Assembly: GCA_023212645.1 (NCBI GenBank)
Contig: JALBYC010000007.1
Span: 372,001-436,000 of the forward strand
DNA length: 64,000 bases
Source of the DNA: Farysia itapuensis
Taxonomy: Eukaryota; Basidiomycota; Ustilaginomycetes; Ustilaginales; Ustilaginaceae
Direction of reading: 5' to 3'
Shown: positions 10,040-19,180 of the stretch, piece after piece
Numbering within the stretch: position 1 is the first letter of the stretch
Layout: every line of letters starts with the position of its first letter
Notes under the pieces: generated by a model
Seen by the model: only the letters and a program-made list of their open reading frames with translations
Database searches by the model: none
Told to the model about the DNA's origin: nothing
Program-made: the position numbers and the translations under genes

Positions 10040-12082
10040 CTAAAAAGTGCCTGCGTTGAGGAGGAAGAGGTGTTTGTCGTGCTGTTTGATCCATTTGGTG
10101 AGGGTATTTGCGATGGTGACGATGGCGGTTTTGGAGAGGTTTGGGTTGATGCAGAGGTAGAGTTCAAAGGGGACAGTGATCCAGCCGAGGACTTGTTCGT
10201 GGGGAGTCTTTAGGAGTTGCATTTTGAGTCTTTGATCGGGGATGGTGGGAAGGGCGGCGGTGGCGGGTGGTGGGGGTGATGTTGGACGTGGGGGGTCTGG
10301 GTGGTGGATGTTGTGGTGGAGGAGTGAGTAGAGTGTGAAGAGGCGTTTGCGGTCGGTGGGGCTGTTGGCGTAGGGGTCGGGGAGGGCAGACGACGTTAGC
10401 TGGATACTGGCATTGCTGCGGTATACAAAGTGGCGCAGACCGGGCAGACCGATGTCGACGCAGGTGTACGTGTCCTGACCTGCGTGCGCCAGATGCTGGT
10501 AGAGCGCATAGACATGGGTCTGAAACGACGTCCACCTCACCGCCGGCACAGCAGGGACCAAGCTACCGACCCAGTTGGACACGATGGGAAAGCTGTCCTT
10601 ATCCGCCGTCACCACGACCATTGCGAGATCAGGACCTTTGACGCTGCTGCTGGTCTTCCCCCACTGCGTTGGGTCGAGGAACTTGACGTAGGCGTGTACG
10701 AAGCCCTGGGGTGCAAATTTGGGCATACTGAACGGGAGCCAGATCTCAGCCTCCTCCTGCCCGCCGGAACGCTGAATTGACTTACTGCCACACACGGTGT
10801 TGATGAGCAGCAGAATGTCGGTCGGATGAACCGAATGCTTTTTGGGCCGCAGCAGCGTGACGATCCGGCCATTTGCTATGAGCAGGACGTAGAGGAGATC
10901 CTTGGGTCGTTGTGGTGCGGTGGTGCTGGGCGAGGTAGACGTTGGGGGTTGGAGGGTGGCGGTGAGCAAGTCGCGCAGGTTGGGGACCGTGATGCGGATC
11001 GGTTGGAGCGCTTGCAGCCACCACTGATGGAAAACAGCCCAGTCTTCCCCCCCGTCCCTGCCAAAGGCAAGGGTCTGGTTGGCATTGAGCTGCGCAATCA
11101 GATGGTCAAAGATCCCCTCTGTGCCCTGAATAAGCCGACGAAGGTCAAAGTTGGGCATCCTGCCAAACAGTCTCGCCAGCTGACTGGCTGAGACGAGACT
11201 GATGAGCTGCAGATGGAGGTACTCGAGATGCTGGCGCAAGGTCGACGCCTCTTCCCCCCACTCGGATACGCACACGAGATAGAGGGGAGCACGAAGGAGA
11301 AAGACAATCAACAGCTTCCCGCGCCGCAAGTAGCGCAGCTTGTCCGAGTCCTGATCGACAAAGATCGAGATGAGCGCCTGCATGACGCCGACCTGGGTCG
11401 TAGCCAACTCGTCCTGCTCCTCGTCCAGCAGCTCCTCGTCCTCCGACGGCCGTGCGTGCGACACGTAGATCGGTTTCCCAGCCGAAGAGAGAATGTAGTA
11501 CTTGCGATCCGGGTAGTGATTCTGCTCGATTAGCAAGTCTGGCCGTGGTGCAGGTGGTGGTGGTGGGGGCTCGAACGTGGTCGGTGTGAGGGCACTGCGA
11601 TGAGGGGGGTCGTTGGATTCGCTCTTGCTTACGGACAGCTGGGAGTAGCGAGACCGCAGCAAGTTGGCCGGTGCTGTGGCACTGGCGGCACGCTCGGCAG
11701 CCTGGTGGTTGACCTTGTACAGCAGGTCGAGGGCCTGATCGCTGTGTCCACTGGCAAGCGAGGTCATCGACTCGTCCTGGTGCGAAGCTGCATCGATTGA
11801 TCCAAAGATGGGGTCCTCGCTTTCAGCCACCGTCGGTCGCGAGTGCTGCGAGAGAGGCGTGGATGCTCGACTGGACGCACCAGAGCTCGGCATGCGCAGT
11901 GCTCGAGTGCCGTCAGTAACGGCTGTGCTCGTACTCGAGCCGACATTGATGAGCGAAGCCGTCGATGATGAAACCGCCGCGCCAGAGGTGAAAGATTTTG
12001 TCAACAGCGCTGTAGGCCGAGCACGCTGCTGCTGCTGCTGCGACGACAGGGACGAGGATGACGACGAAGAGGATGAGGCCAT
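10040..12082 (-). CDS. MON1: Vacuolar fusion protein MON1
   Basis: 680-residue Mon1 homologue. With Ccz1 it forms the GEF that activates Rab7/Ypt7 on late endosomes, vacuoles and autophagosomes. The protein opens with a poly-Ser/poly-Gln region (MASSSSSSSSS), is disordered to about residue 190, then enters the first longin domain with KYYILSSAGKPIYVSHARPS and GVMQALISIF. Further conserved stretches are LVCVSEWGEEASTLRQHLEY, FDLRRLIQGTEGIFDHLI, ITVPNLRDLL, DILLLINTVC and LRHFVYRS. The start at 12082 is the first ATG that does not force an upstream frame into the next promoter. The internal segment reading GTAAGT...CAG at 10772-10785 is only 14 bases and in frame, so no intron is called. It lies in tandem with the Smr gene, 140 bp downstream of that stop. 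Confidence 0.92.
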   Translation of the reverse strand: MASSSSSSSSSLSSQQQQQRARPTALLTKSFTSGAAVSSSTASLINVGSSTSTAVTDGTRALRMPSSGASSRASTPLSQHSRPTVAESEDPIFGSIDAASHQDESMTSLASGHSDQALDLLYKVNHQAAERAASATAPANLLRSRYSQLSVSKSESNDPPHRSALTPTTFEPPPPPPAPRPDLLIEQNHYPDRKYYILSSAGKPIYVSHARPSEDEELLDEEQDELATTQVGVMQALISIFVDQDSDKLRYLRRGKLLIVFLLRAPLYLVCVSEWGEEASTLRQHLEYLHLQLISLVSASQLARLFGRMPNFDLRRLIQGTEGIFDHLIAQLNANQTLAFGRDGGEDWAVFHQWWLQALQPIRITVPNLRDLLTATLQPPTSTSPSTTAPQRPKDLLYVLLIANGRIVTLLRPKKHSVHPTDILLLINTVCGSKSIQRSGGQEEAEIWLPFSMPKFAPQGFVHAYVKFLDPTQWGKTSSSVKGPDLAMVVVTADKDSFPIVSNWVGSLVPAVPAVRWTSFQTHVYALYQHLAHAGQDTYTCVDIGLPGLRHFVYRSNASIQLTSSALPDPYANSPTDRKRLFTLYSLLHHNIHHPDPPRPTSPPPPATAALPTIPDQRLKMQLLKTPHEQVLGWITVPFELYLCINPNLSKTAIVTIANTLTKWIKQHDKHLFLLNAGTF

Positions 12083-12222
12083 CTCTGCTCCCTCTGTCGA
12101 GATGATGGCATAAAGCTCAGTCTCTCTCTCTCCACACCAACACTTTGCTTTGGCCCCCCCCGCGCCACACAACACACTACTCAATGGGGTATCGCATTTC
12201 CATTCCCACGCGCAAGTATGAG

Positions 12223-13155
12223 CTACATGATGACACACTCGTCCTCGTTGCCTGTGCTCTGTTTGGCCAGGTCGCGGGTGAATCCAGCGGCACCCTGCCC
12301 GTTTCCGCGCAGGTTGACGACGAGTACGCCGGCGTTTCGCGGATCCAGGTGGGCGTCCAGGTGGTAGTCTTGCATCAGTTTCTCCACCGCAGGGGCAATG
12401 TGCTGTCGGTGGTCCTTGCTGTGCAGACCTTTGCCGACAATGATGCGCATCTCGGCGAGACCCTGCTGTTGGTACTGGCGCACATACTCCTCGGTTCGCT
12501 CCAGCGCTTCCGACGTGTACAGGCCGTGCAGGTCCACCGTGCCGCGTGGCGAGTCTTCGTTGTTGGCCATAAAGATCCAGTCGGCGGCCTGCTTGTTGAG
12601 TTGCTCCATGTTGGCCTTGTGCGTGTGGCCCTCGTTGCTCAGCTGTTTGGCGCGACTGCCGTCATTGTGTGCATAAGCTTGGTGCGATTGGTCAAAGCAC
12701 TTGGCCATCTGATCGCCCTCGGACCGGGCTCGGTTGCGCAGATCCATGTAGTGCGCATCGTGCTGGTTCACCTGGTTGTCCTGCGAGTACTTGTAGTGCG
12801 GACCTTGGGTGGTAGCGTTCTGGTAGTGTGGCTGCGGAGCACTGTAGGCACCTTGAGGCGGTGGATGGTCGTAGCCGCTCTGCGAGTAAGCAGCTGCTCC
12901 AGCTCCGGCAGCAGCAGCACCTGCATATCCACCGTGCTGTTGTCCATACCCTTGCTGCTGCTGCTGTTGATGTTGTTGTTGTCCGTAGCCTTGTTGTTGC
13001 CCATACGACGCTCCCTGCTGCTGTCCAGCGTATCCCGCGCCAGCACCGCCCTGCGCCTGTCCAGCCTTGTTCTTCTTATACCAGGCAAAGGCTTTCTTGC
13101 CAACACTGATGAATTGGCGCTTGTGCTGCTTGAGGAAGCGGATGAGTTCGTCCAT
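12223..13155 (-). CDS. DUF1771-Smr domain protein with C-terminal CVIM box
   Basis: 310 residues. After an N-terminal basic stretch (MDELIRFLKQHKRQFISVGK) comes a Gly/Gln/Tyr-rich region with repeated YGQQQ units (about residues 45-110). A DUF1771 helix pair follows (MDLRNRARSEGDQMAKCFDQ, then AYAHNDGSRAKQLSNEGHTH), then an Smr domain, a nuclease or nucleic-acid-binding fold related to MutS2 C-termini, with VDLHGLYTSEA and IIVGKGLHSKDH. The last four residues are CVIM, a CaaX box that fits farnesyltransferase and suggests membrane attachment. Start 13155 is the first ATG that leads straight into the conserved helix; an upstream ATG at 13245 would lie in the promoter shared with TMA22. The role in the cell is not known. 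Confidence 0.9.
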   Translation of the reverse strand: MDELIRFLKQHKRQFISVGKKAFAWYKKNKAGQAQGGAGAGYAGQQQGASYGQQQGYGQQQHQQQQQQGYGQQHGGYAGAAAAGAGAAAYSQSGYDHPPPQGAYSAPQPHYQNATTQGPHYKYSQDNQVNQHDAHYMDLRNRARSEGDQMAKCFDQSHQAYAHNDGSRAKQLSNEGHTHKANMEQLNKQAADWIFMANNEDSPRGTVDLHGLYTSEALERTEEYVRQYQQQGLAEMRIIVGKGLHSKDHRQHIAPAVEKLMQDYHLDAHLDPRNAGVLVVNLRGNGQGAAGFTRDLAKQSTGNEDECVIM

Positions 13156-13319
13156 CGTGGGGTGGAGCCGGGGGCCGTTGGGGGATGATGTCGTGCGAGA
13201 TGGGAAAGCTTTGAGCTTTGAGCTTCGAGCTTCTCGATGGAACATATGGAACCCGCTTAATTGCAACCTTTTTCCCCCTTGCGCCCATCATCGTATTTGC
13301 GCTGAGAAAACCCGCCAGT

Positions 13320-14030
13320 ATGACGACGGAAGTGGAGAGTACGAGTGTCGCCGAGGGGGTTGGCGAGGCAGGGCCGTCGGTGGTGGATGTGGGCCCGCAG
13401 CCGCGCGAGGTGGTGTACTGCGCAGTGTGTACCTTCCCACCCGAGTACTGTGAGTTTGGTCCCTCGCCATCCAAGTGTCGAAGCTGGCTGCAGGAGGCCC
13501 ATCCGGGATTGTACGCCAAACACTGGTCCGAAGAAGCCATCACCTCAAACCTGGCCGCACTCACCACGAAACAGGCTCAGGACCTGGAGCGCGAGGCTGC
13601 CAAGAAGGAACGCAAGACGGTCGCCAAGGAGGAACGCGAACGAGCACAGATGGCCTCGTCCAAGATCCTCCTCAAGAAAGAAGCCCGAACCAAGCGCAAA
13701 GTCACGACGAGCATTGTAGGTCTCCATCTATTCAGCCCGCCACTGCCTGCGCTCAAAGTTGTAGCCAAGGCGCTCTCCTCCCGCTTTGCGACTGGCGCAT
13801 CGGTGAGCAAAAGCGTACAAAACCCAGGTGTAGACGAAATCGTCGTTCAAGGCGACGTAGCAGACGAGGTCAAACACCTCATCCTCTCCCGCACCAAGCC
13901 GTTCCACGAACTCCCAGACGAAGCCAACGGTGGACCCACGGAGAAAAGCATCGTCATCGAGGAAGACAAGAAAATCACGAAAAAAGCCGCCACTGCTGCT
14001 GCTGGTGGCACCGCCGCCGCCGAAGAATAG
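13320..14030 (+). CDS. TMA22: Translation machinery-associated protein 22 (DENR homologue)
   Basis: 236-residue homologue of Tma22/DENR, partner of Tma20/MCT-1 in recycling of 40S subunits and reinitiation. The N-terminal zinc-binding region reads VVYCAVCTFPPEYCEFGPSP followed by KCRSWL, with Cys residues in the DENR pattern. A charged Lys/Glu coiled stretch (about residues 85-130) leads to a C-terminal SUI1 domain (KVVAKALSSRFATGASVSKS, then VDEIVVQGDVADEVKHLILS). An extra SPPLPAL segment lies in the SUI1 start, and the tail is Ala-rich. The start at 13320 is the first ATG before the conserved Cys region. The divergent promoter with the Smr gene is 164 bp. It ends 42 bp before the convergent orphan gene. 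Confidence 0.93.
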   Translation: MTTEVESTSVAEGVGEAGPSVVDVGPQPREVVYCAVCTFPPEYCEFGPSPSKCRSWLQEAHPGLYAKHWSEEAITSNLAALTTKQAQDLEREAAKKERKTVAKEERERAQMASSKILLKKEARTKRKVTTSIVGLHLFSPPLPALKVVAKALSSRFATGASVSKSVQNPGVDEIVVQGDVADEVKHLILSRTKPFHELPDEANGGPTEKSIVIEEDKKITKKAATAAAGGTAAAEE

Positions 14031-14072
14031 ACCCTCACTCTCATTCACACTGGTCAATGCTATTGAATGCTT

Positions 14073-17000
14073 TCAAAGATAGACGGCGTTGAGATCCGTG
14101 AGTGCATCAAAAGGTTCTTCGGCCGTCTTGACTTGTAGATCGTAGGAGCGTCCTGAACGGTCTGCGCCGTTGAGGACCGAGATGAGTGTCCACCATGCCT
14201 GCCAGCTGACGGCAGGGACAATGATCTCGCCCTCGCCGATGGACGAGAGCCAGCGTTTCCACGTATCCGGGTCCCACGCGCCCTTGTCGTCCGGATTGGG
14301 GCACAGCTTGGTGCGATCCACTGTACCTTCTTGCGGGTGGTACGACCGCCAGGCAGGCACTGCTGCTTCGCCCGGTGGTACAAACCGCTCGGCCACCAAG
14401 GGCGTTTTAAAGACGCACATTTCGAGATAGTCCAGTTCCCACGCAGAGCGGTGCACCCACTCACTCGTACCCAGTTGAGTCACGTAGTGCAGCAGACTGT
14501 CGGAAGAAATCGTCATGGCCGTGCCAAAGTGGTGCACAGAGAGCTTCTTGCGCGACCAGGAGTAGTCGATGGTCTCCTCGTCGTCCGGTCCGAGCGGTAG
14601 ACCTTCGGGTATGCCTGCTCGACGTCGAAAGCCGTGTCGACGATTGGTCGCATCCGCCAGGATGCAGTGCGGAATGTTGCGCGATGCCGACTGCACTTTG
14701 GACATCATCTGAGCATCCACCTTGTCACTTGGAGCTTGAAACATGGCCACATGATTCGACTGCGGCGATCCGACGGTAAAGGGGACCTGAATACTGCCAT
14801 TGTCTGCGCTCCTCGATAGCTGTGTTGCCTCACCAGCCGCTTCTTCGCCCTCGTCCACCAGGGGATCCAGTCCAATTTCTCGAGCCAGGCCATTGCGCAC
14901 GCGTACGCTCTCGTACTCGTCCACCCAGCCTTTGATGCTCTTCAGCAGCATCTGCCAGTGCTTCCAGGTGCGCAGCGTGTTGACTTTTTGTCCAAAGAGG
15001 GAAGAGCTGGCCTGCCACTCTCTTGCCTCGGCAGCAGCCGCCGTCGTGCGCTGACCGGCCCGCTCCAGCAGCTTCTCCAGGTGGGAAGCGGGCGCATTGT
15101 TCAGCTGCATGCTTTCAGGGATCGTGTCCGCCAGACGCTGCACCTCGTCGGATCCTACGTCGCCCAGAGTCTCGGACTGCGCGTAGCCATCGGGCGAGGT
15201 GCCAGCGCTGGCAACACCCGTGCGCCACGCTAGCACGCTCTTCTCCTGCACCTTGCTTGCTTCGTCCAAAGCAGCCGCTTTGCCCAGTGCCACATAGTCA
15301 CCCTGATTCGCGGCCCGACTTCCAGCTCCGTAGCACAGATGCATGATGCCTTCCCAGCCCAAGGCTTGGCCAAGTGCGCTCGAGACGCTGATCGGGAGTG
15401 GATCGACATCGCCACATGGCCACCACGCCTCTGTCTCCTCCCCGCCCTTCTTGGCCAGCGACGCTCCCAGCTTAAAGTTGGCGTCAATCGGGTTGTGCTG
15501 GTGGGCCATGGCGGGTGATCTGTCTAGATCGAGAGATTTGACCGACTTTCCCGGTGTAGATGGGACAGACGACTTTTTGGGGTACACGCGGGGTGTGCGA
15601 AGCGAAGGGCTGTCGATGCTTGCACGCGTGCCCTCGTGGCTTGGGACCTGGTTGGGCGTGGTGGCGTCCGACCCGCTGCCGTCGGCAGTCTCGTCCGGCT
15701 GGATGTACCTGTCTTCCGTAGCATTGAGGCAAAGACTGGCGGCCTGGCGCAGAAGCGTGACAAAGTCGTGCCCCTCTTCAACGGTATTCGACCGGGCTCT
15801 GGATGCAAAGCCTTCCACTCCGTCGGCCGACGTACTGGTCCCGCCCAGGTCTTCCGCCGGACCCAAGGCTGATATCGATGTGTCAACGCTAGAACGGGAT
15901 GAAGCCCGGTTGAGATCCAGCATACCATCCTCTTGCACCGATCGCAGATCCGGTTCCATGGACCGTGCGCTGCCATGCACCTGTCGACTGGAGCTGTCCG
16001 CAGAGCTTCTCCGTCGCCGCGAAAAATCTTTGGCTTGCTTGCCTGCATCCTTGTCTTGCTCATAAAGCTCCTCTTCATCCAAATCCAACGCTTCCTCAAC
16101 AGGCAGGCCTCGATTGCCTTGAGCCATGTCTTGCCTCACTCCGGATCGGAAGCTGGATTGACGAGTGGAAGATGGCCGACGAGATGTTGTCTCGGCAGGC
16201 GCTGGCTGGGGTTCCGGATTGTCATAATCTGCAGAGGATTTTTTCCGACCGAGATCGAGAAGCCTGGATATCATGGACGGTCTTCGACTAGCCTTGTTGT
16301 TGGTAGACGCTGATCTGCCGATAGATACGCCAGACGTGACTCGGTTCAGCTGCGAGTCTCGCAATGTAGCGCCTTCGTCTATGCTCGACAGGTGGGAGTC
16401 AGGACCGTGCACCGATGCTTCGATCTCGCCTGGTGGTGCTGGAGATTTGCTTCTACCTGGGTCGCCTGTTTCGTCGTAGAGACGGCTGAAGCCAGAATGA
16501 CTTGCGCTCTCGAGTTCTGGACTTGTGAGGCCAAACGAGGCGATGCTATCCGGGCTGGTGACTGGACCTAGAGGCGCTCCACCCAACAGTTGCGACTGCT
16601 GCTGTTGCTGTTGACGTCGTCGTCGCCATTCGAGGGAGCTTGTCGACTTGGCGGATCCTACCCGTTTCAGAGCGTTGGCATCTTGATTGCGGTATACGCG
16701 TGGCCTGGGTGGTGTAGGCGCAAGACCGACGGTGTGAAGGTCGAGACGGACGGTAAAGTTGACCAGCTTCGTAGGCCTGTACTCTGCAGCAGTATGAGCG
16801 GGACGGGGAGAGCCTTGAGGCAGATCTGGAGACTGCGTTGTATGCGTCGAGGAGGTTTTGAGGAGACGCATGTACGGTGCTGAAGTTGGGGCAGGTAGTA
16901 GGGTGATGTGGCCGCTGCTGGACATGCGCGAGTGAGATTCTTCGTCGTCCGAGCCATCTTGTGTCTGCTGTGCATCTGTGTTCTTACGACGCCAAGCCAG

Positions 17001-17507
17001 CTTGAGACCACTGGCACCTCCGAGACTGGTGGCAAAGGATTGCTTGCGACCTTCGGTATGCTGGCTGCCTCGTCGACGCGGTGGCTGGGTCGAAGCAGCG
17101 CGCGAGCCACTGCGAAAGAGTCGACGACTGGGCGTCTGCTCCCTTTCGCTCCCGACAAGGTGGCCTTCGGGATGGTATCGTGCGTCAAAAAACTCTCGCA
17201 GATTGCGAAACTCGGGAGAGTCGTCGGCCTGATCGAGCATCGTGATGAGCTTGGCAAACGGCTCGATGGCATCGATGGCTTTGGTATAGTTCAGGATGAA
17301 GGAAAGGGTGTCGATCGAGTGCGGTAAATGTCGATCGTGGATGGCCTCGAGCCTGGTGTTGCCGCCGACCCGCAACGCAGCTGGGTCGTTGTCGGCGTCA
17401 TTGTGCTCGGCAGAATCCTTTTGGTATGGTACGGCAGCATAGTCGAGTGTCGGCAGAGGCTCGAGATGCAGGGCAAACGCCAAGGTAAAGAGTTGCTCAA
17501 GAGCCAT
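14073..17507 (-). CDS. Large conserved-looking hypothetical protein, 1144 residues
   Basis: A single uninterrupted frame of 1144 residues from an ATG at 17507. No known domain is recognised. Residues 1-120 look ordered (LEQLFTLAFALHLEPLPTLD, then DRHLPHSIDTLSFILNYTKA, LREFFDARYHPEG). Residues 130-640 are disordered and Ser/Arg-rich, with Arg-Arg clusters and poly-Gln. From about 680 the protein becomes ordered again, with aromatic-rich segments (GWEGIMHLCYGAG, TLRTWKHWQMLLKSIKGWVD, HFGTAMTISSDSLLHYVTQL, SAWELDYLEMCVFKTP, SWQAWWTLISVLNGAD), ending near FDALTDLNAVYL. The split layout of ordered ends around a disordered middle suggests a signalling or scaffold protein, but this is inference. It could be a basidiomycete-specific family. 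Confidence 0.85.
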   Translation of the reverse strand: MALEQLFTLAFALHLEPLPTLDYAAVPYQKDSAEHNDADNDPAALRVGGNTRLEAIHDRHLPHSIDTLSFILNYTKAIDAIEPFAKLITMLDQADDSPEFRNLREFFDARYHPEGHLVGSEREQTPSRRLFRSGSRAASTQPPRRRGSQHTEGRKQSFATSLGGASGLKLAWRRKNTDAQQTQDGSDDEESHSRMSSSGHITLLPAPTSAPYMRLLKTSSTHTTQSPDLPQGSPRPAHTAAEYRPTKLVNFTVRLDLHTVGLAPTPPRPRVYRNQDANALKRVGSAKSTSSLEWRRRRQQQQQQSQLLGGAPLGPVTSPDSIASFGLTSPELESASHSGFSRLYDETGDPGRSKSPAPPGEIEASVHGPDSHLSSIDEGATLRDSQLNRVTSGVSIGRSASTNNKASRRPSMISRLLDLGRKKSSADYDNPEPQPAPAETTSRRPSSTRQSSFRSGVRQDMAQGNRGLPVEEALDLDEEELYEQDKDAGKQAKDFSRRRRSSADSSSRQVHGSARSMEPDLRSVQEDGMLDLNRASSRSSVDTSISALGPAEDLGGTSTSADGVEGFASRARSNTVEEGHDFVTLLRQAASLCLNATEDRYIQPDETADGSGSDATTPNQVPSHEGTRASIDSPSLRTPRVYPKKSSVPSTPGKSVKSLDLDRSPAMAHQHNPIDANFKLGASLAKKGGEETEAWWPCGDVDPLPISVSSALGQALGWEGIMHLCYGAGSRAANQGDYVALGKAAALDEASKVQEKSVLAWRTGVASAGTSPDGYAQSETLGDVGSDEVQRLADTIPESMQLNNAPASHLEKLLERAGQRTTAAAAEAREWQASSSLFGQKVNTLRTWKHWQMLLKSIKGWVDEYESVRVRNGLAREIGLDPLVDEGEEAAGEATQLSRSADNGSIQVPFTVGSPQSNHVAMFQAPSDKVDAQMMSKVQSASRNIPHCILADATNRRHGFRRRAGIPEGLPLGPDDEETIDYSWSRKKLSVHHFGTAMTISSDSLLHYVTQLGTSEWVHRSAWELDYLEMCVFKTPLVAERFVPPGEAAVPAWRSYHPQEGTVDRTKLCPNPDDKGAWDPDTWKRWLSSIGEGEIIVPAVSWQAWWTLISVLNGADRSGRSYDLQVKTAEEPFDALTDLNAVYL

Positions 17508-18199
17508 GGATGCATGGACAAAACAACCAACGTGCTAGAAAGGTGGAAGAGTTGGCACAGCAGGACGAAGCATACGAGCTGACAGAAGGGGGCGAATGAA
17601 GCGGCCCCGGAAACAAATGCGCGCAAGACGGGAATACTGCAAATGAAGTCTGTGTTGCAGACCACTTGTGGCTGTTGTGTCAAGGGGATTGGGGAACCAG
17701 AGTCAGTGGCTGAGATGGTGGCAGGAGGAGCGTTTACCGATCTAGACATTCGCCGGTCTGCCCCATTCAACGCTCATCAAAGGTCGAAATCTGCCACTCA
17801 CTCTGCCCGAAAGGTGGAGGCAAATCATTGTGATTGTCCCTGTCTGTCGCTCATCACTCCCGCCCCCCCACTTCTGAGCATGATGCAATGATCAACCTGC
17901 CCTCGTTCAGCAGCGCCCACGGATTCGAGAAAGCCGAACTCGCTTAGCCCCGACCCCCCCTTCCTTCGTTGACTCGTTCTGACATTTTCACACGGCGAAT
18001 TTTCCATCCGAGAGCCCCAATATCAACTTTTCGTTCAAATAAACACACGTTGCAGGAGAACCGAGCAAGACGGAATCAGCATTACAGTACAAGAGATACA
18101 AGAGGGCACACCGCAGAGAGAATTCTTTTTGTTGAATGTGAGCAGCAGGAGCAGCAACAAAGCAGCAACAAAGGCTGACTTGTGTGTGTATATATGTGC
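17508..18199. other. Intergenic region between two minus-strand genes
   Basis: 692 bp, promoter side of the 1144-residue orphan and 3' flank of the Ser-rich gene. It has C-runs near 17863 and 17952 and a GT/AT-rich tract at 18180-18196 just past the Ser-rich gene's stop. Small open frames on both strands show no recognisable protein. A 5' leader intron cannot be excluded. Confidence 0.5.
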
Positions 18200-19180
18200 T
18201 CAATGAGCGTTGAAATGGCCCATGAGTAGCCGTTCGCCCATCGGACTGGGTTTGCGTTTGGTGCTGGCGCCAAAACTAGCTTGACGTCCGCGTGGAACCG
18301 GTGGGACTGTCTCGCCGCCGTCGGTAAAGGCTACGCCTGAATCCCGCGTGATGGGAATCGCCTTGGACGGCGCAGCATCGACTGGAGCCGAAGGAACTCT
18401 GTTGGAGGCAGTGAGCCCACCTGGTGCGTTGTTGACACGGTACGAGTTGCCGCTCAAGCTGAACCTGCGCAAGAGATTGCCCATGGAGCCGGCAGTGGCG
18501 CCCTCTTCTGCACTGCCCTCGTCAATCGAGTTTCGGGACAGAGTGGGCGAGAGAGGTCCCGAGCGCATGGTGTTCATCCAGCCCATTTTTTGGTTCCAGC
18601 TTCCGCTGTTGAAGCGCTTCTGGGCATGCTCATACGATGCTCCGAGTGGTAGCGAAGGTACTCTGCCCAGCGAGTAGCCGGTGCTCACTGAAGAAAAGGA
18701 GGATCCGGGGCTGGTCGGTGACCTGGACAACGCAAGGTCGTTCGAAGAAATGTAAGACGACGCCTGAGAGCCGGCGGTGGAGAGACCTTCGTCGTTGCGT
18801 GCAGAAGGACGGGATGGCAGCTTGTCTTCCCACGACTCGACTGCTCCGTTGCCAGAGCAGGTGCCGATGGCTGTGTGCGATCGAGCGCGAGTGTGATGAG
18901 GAGGCGGTGACATGTCGTCGTTCCTGCCGCTGGCCAAGGAGCCAAAGGAGAAGCGGTTCGGCGGGCTGGAAGAGGCTGCGGTTGAAGTCATCCCAACAGG
19001 AGTATAGAGCGGTCCGGAGACCGAGGCCCGCGAGTAAAAGTACGAGGGAGGCGAGAACGAGAGACGCTGACCTTCGCTGCTGCGAATCTCGCTGGACAGA
19101 TCCAGAGGAGTTGCTATAGGATGAGGGTTTCGGTGATGGCCAGACTTGTTGGCGTTAGGGATTGCTGTCGGCGATGCCAT
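18200..19180 (-). CDS. Ser-rich protein of unknown function with RRFSLSG motif
   Basis: 326 residues from the first ATG at 19180 (MASPTAIPNANKSGHH). Almost the whole protein is low-complexity Ser, Pro, Gly and Asn. Two patches look ordered or conserved: YSLGRVPSLPLGASYEHAQK with SWNQKMGWMNTMRSGPLSPT, and GNLLRRFSLSGNSYRV near residues 235-250. The second contains RRFS, a basophilic (PKA/AGC-type) phosphorylation consensus. The C-terminus ends with a Lys/Arg-rich stretch (STKRKPSPMGERLLMGHFNA). The frame is open upstream to 19408 but without an ATG, so an upstream spliced exon is possible. It may be a phospho-regulated signalling target; no family is named. Confidence 0.72.
   Translation of the reverse strand: MASPTAIPNANKSGHHRNPHPIATPLDLSSEIRSSEGQRLSFSPPSYFYSRASVSGPLYTPVGMTSTAASSSPPNRFSFGSLASGRNDDMSPPPHHTRARSHTAIGTCSGNGAVESWEDKLPSRPSARNDEGLSTAGSQASSYISSNDLALSRSPTSPGSSFSSVSTGYSLGRVPSLPLGASYEHAQKRFNSGSWNQKMGWMNTMRSGPLSPTLSRNSIDEGSAEEGATAGSMGNLLRRFSLSGNSYRVNNAPGGLTASNRVPSAPVDAAPSKAIPITRDSGVAFTDGGETVPPVPRGRQASFGASTKRKPSPMGERLLMGHFNAH

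Noticed and set aside
10772..10785. GTAAGT...CAG inside MON1
   Set aside because: Only 14 bases, far below the size of real introns here (62-78 nt), and the frame is open through it.
12145..13188. 347-codon plus-strand frame opposite the Smr-domain gene
   Set aside because: Leu/Val/Ser-rich antisense translation of the Gln-rich region, no family features; the minus strand has DUF1771 and Smr motifs.
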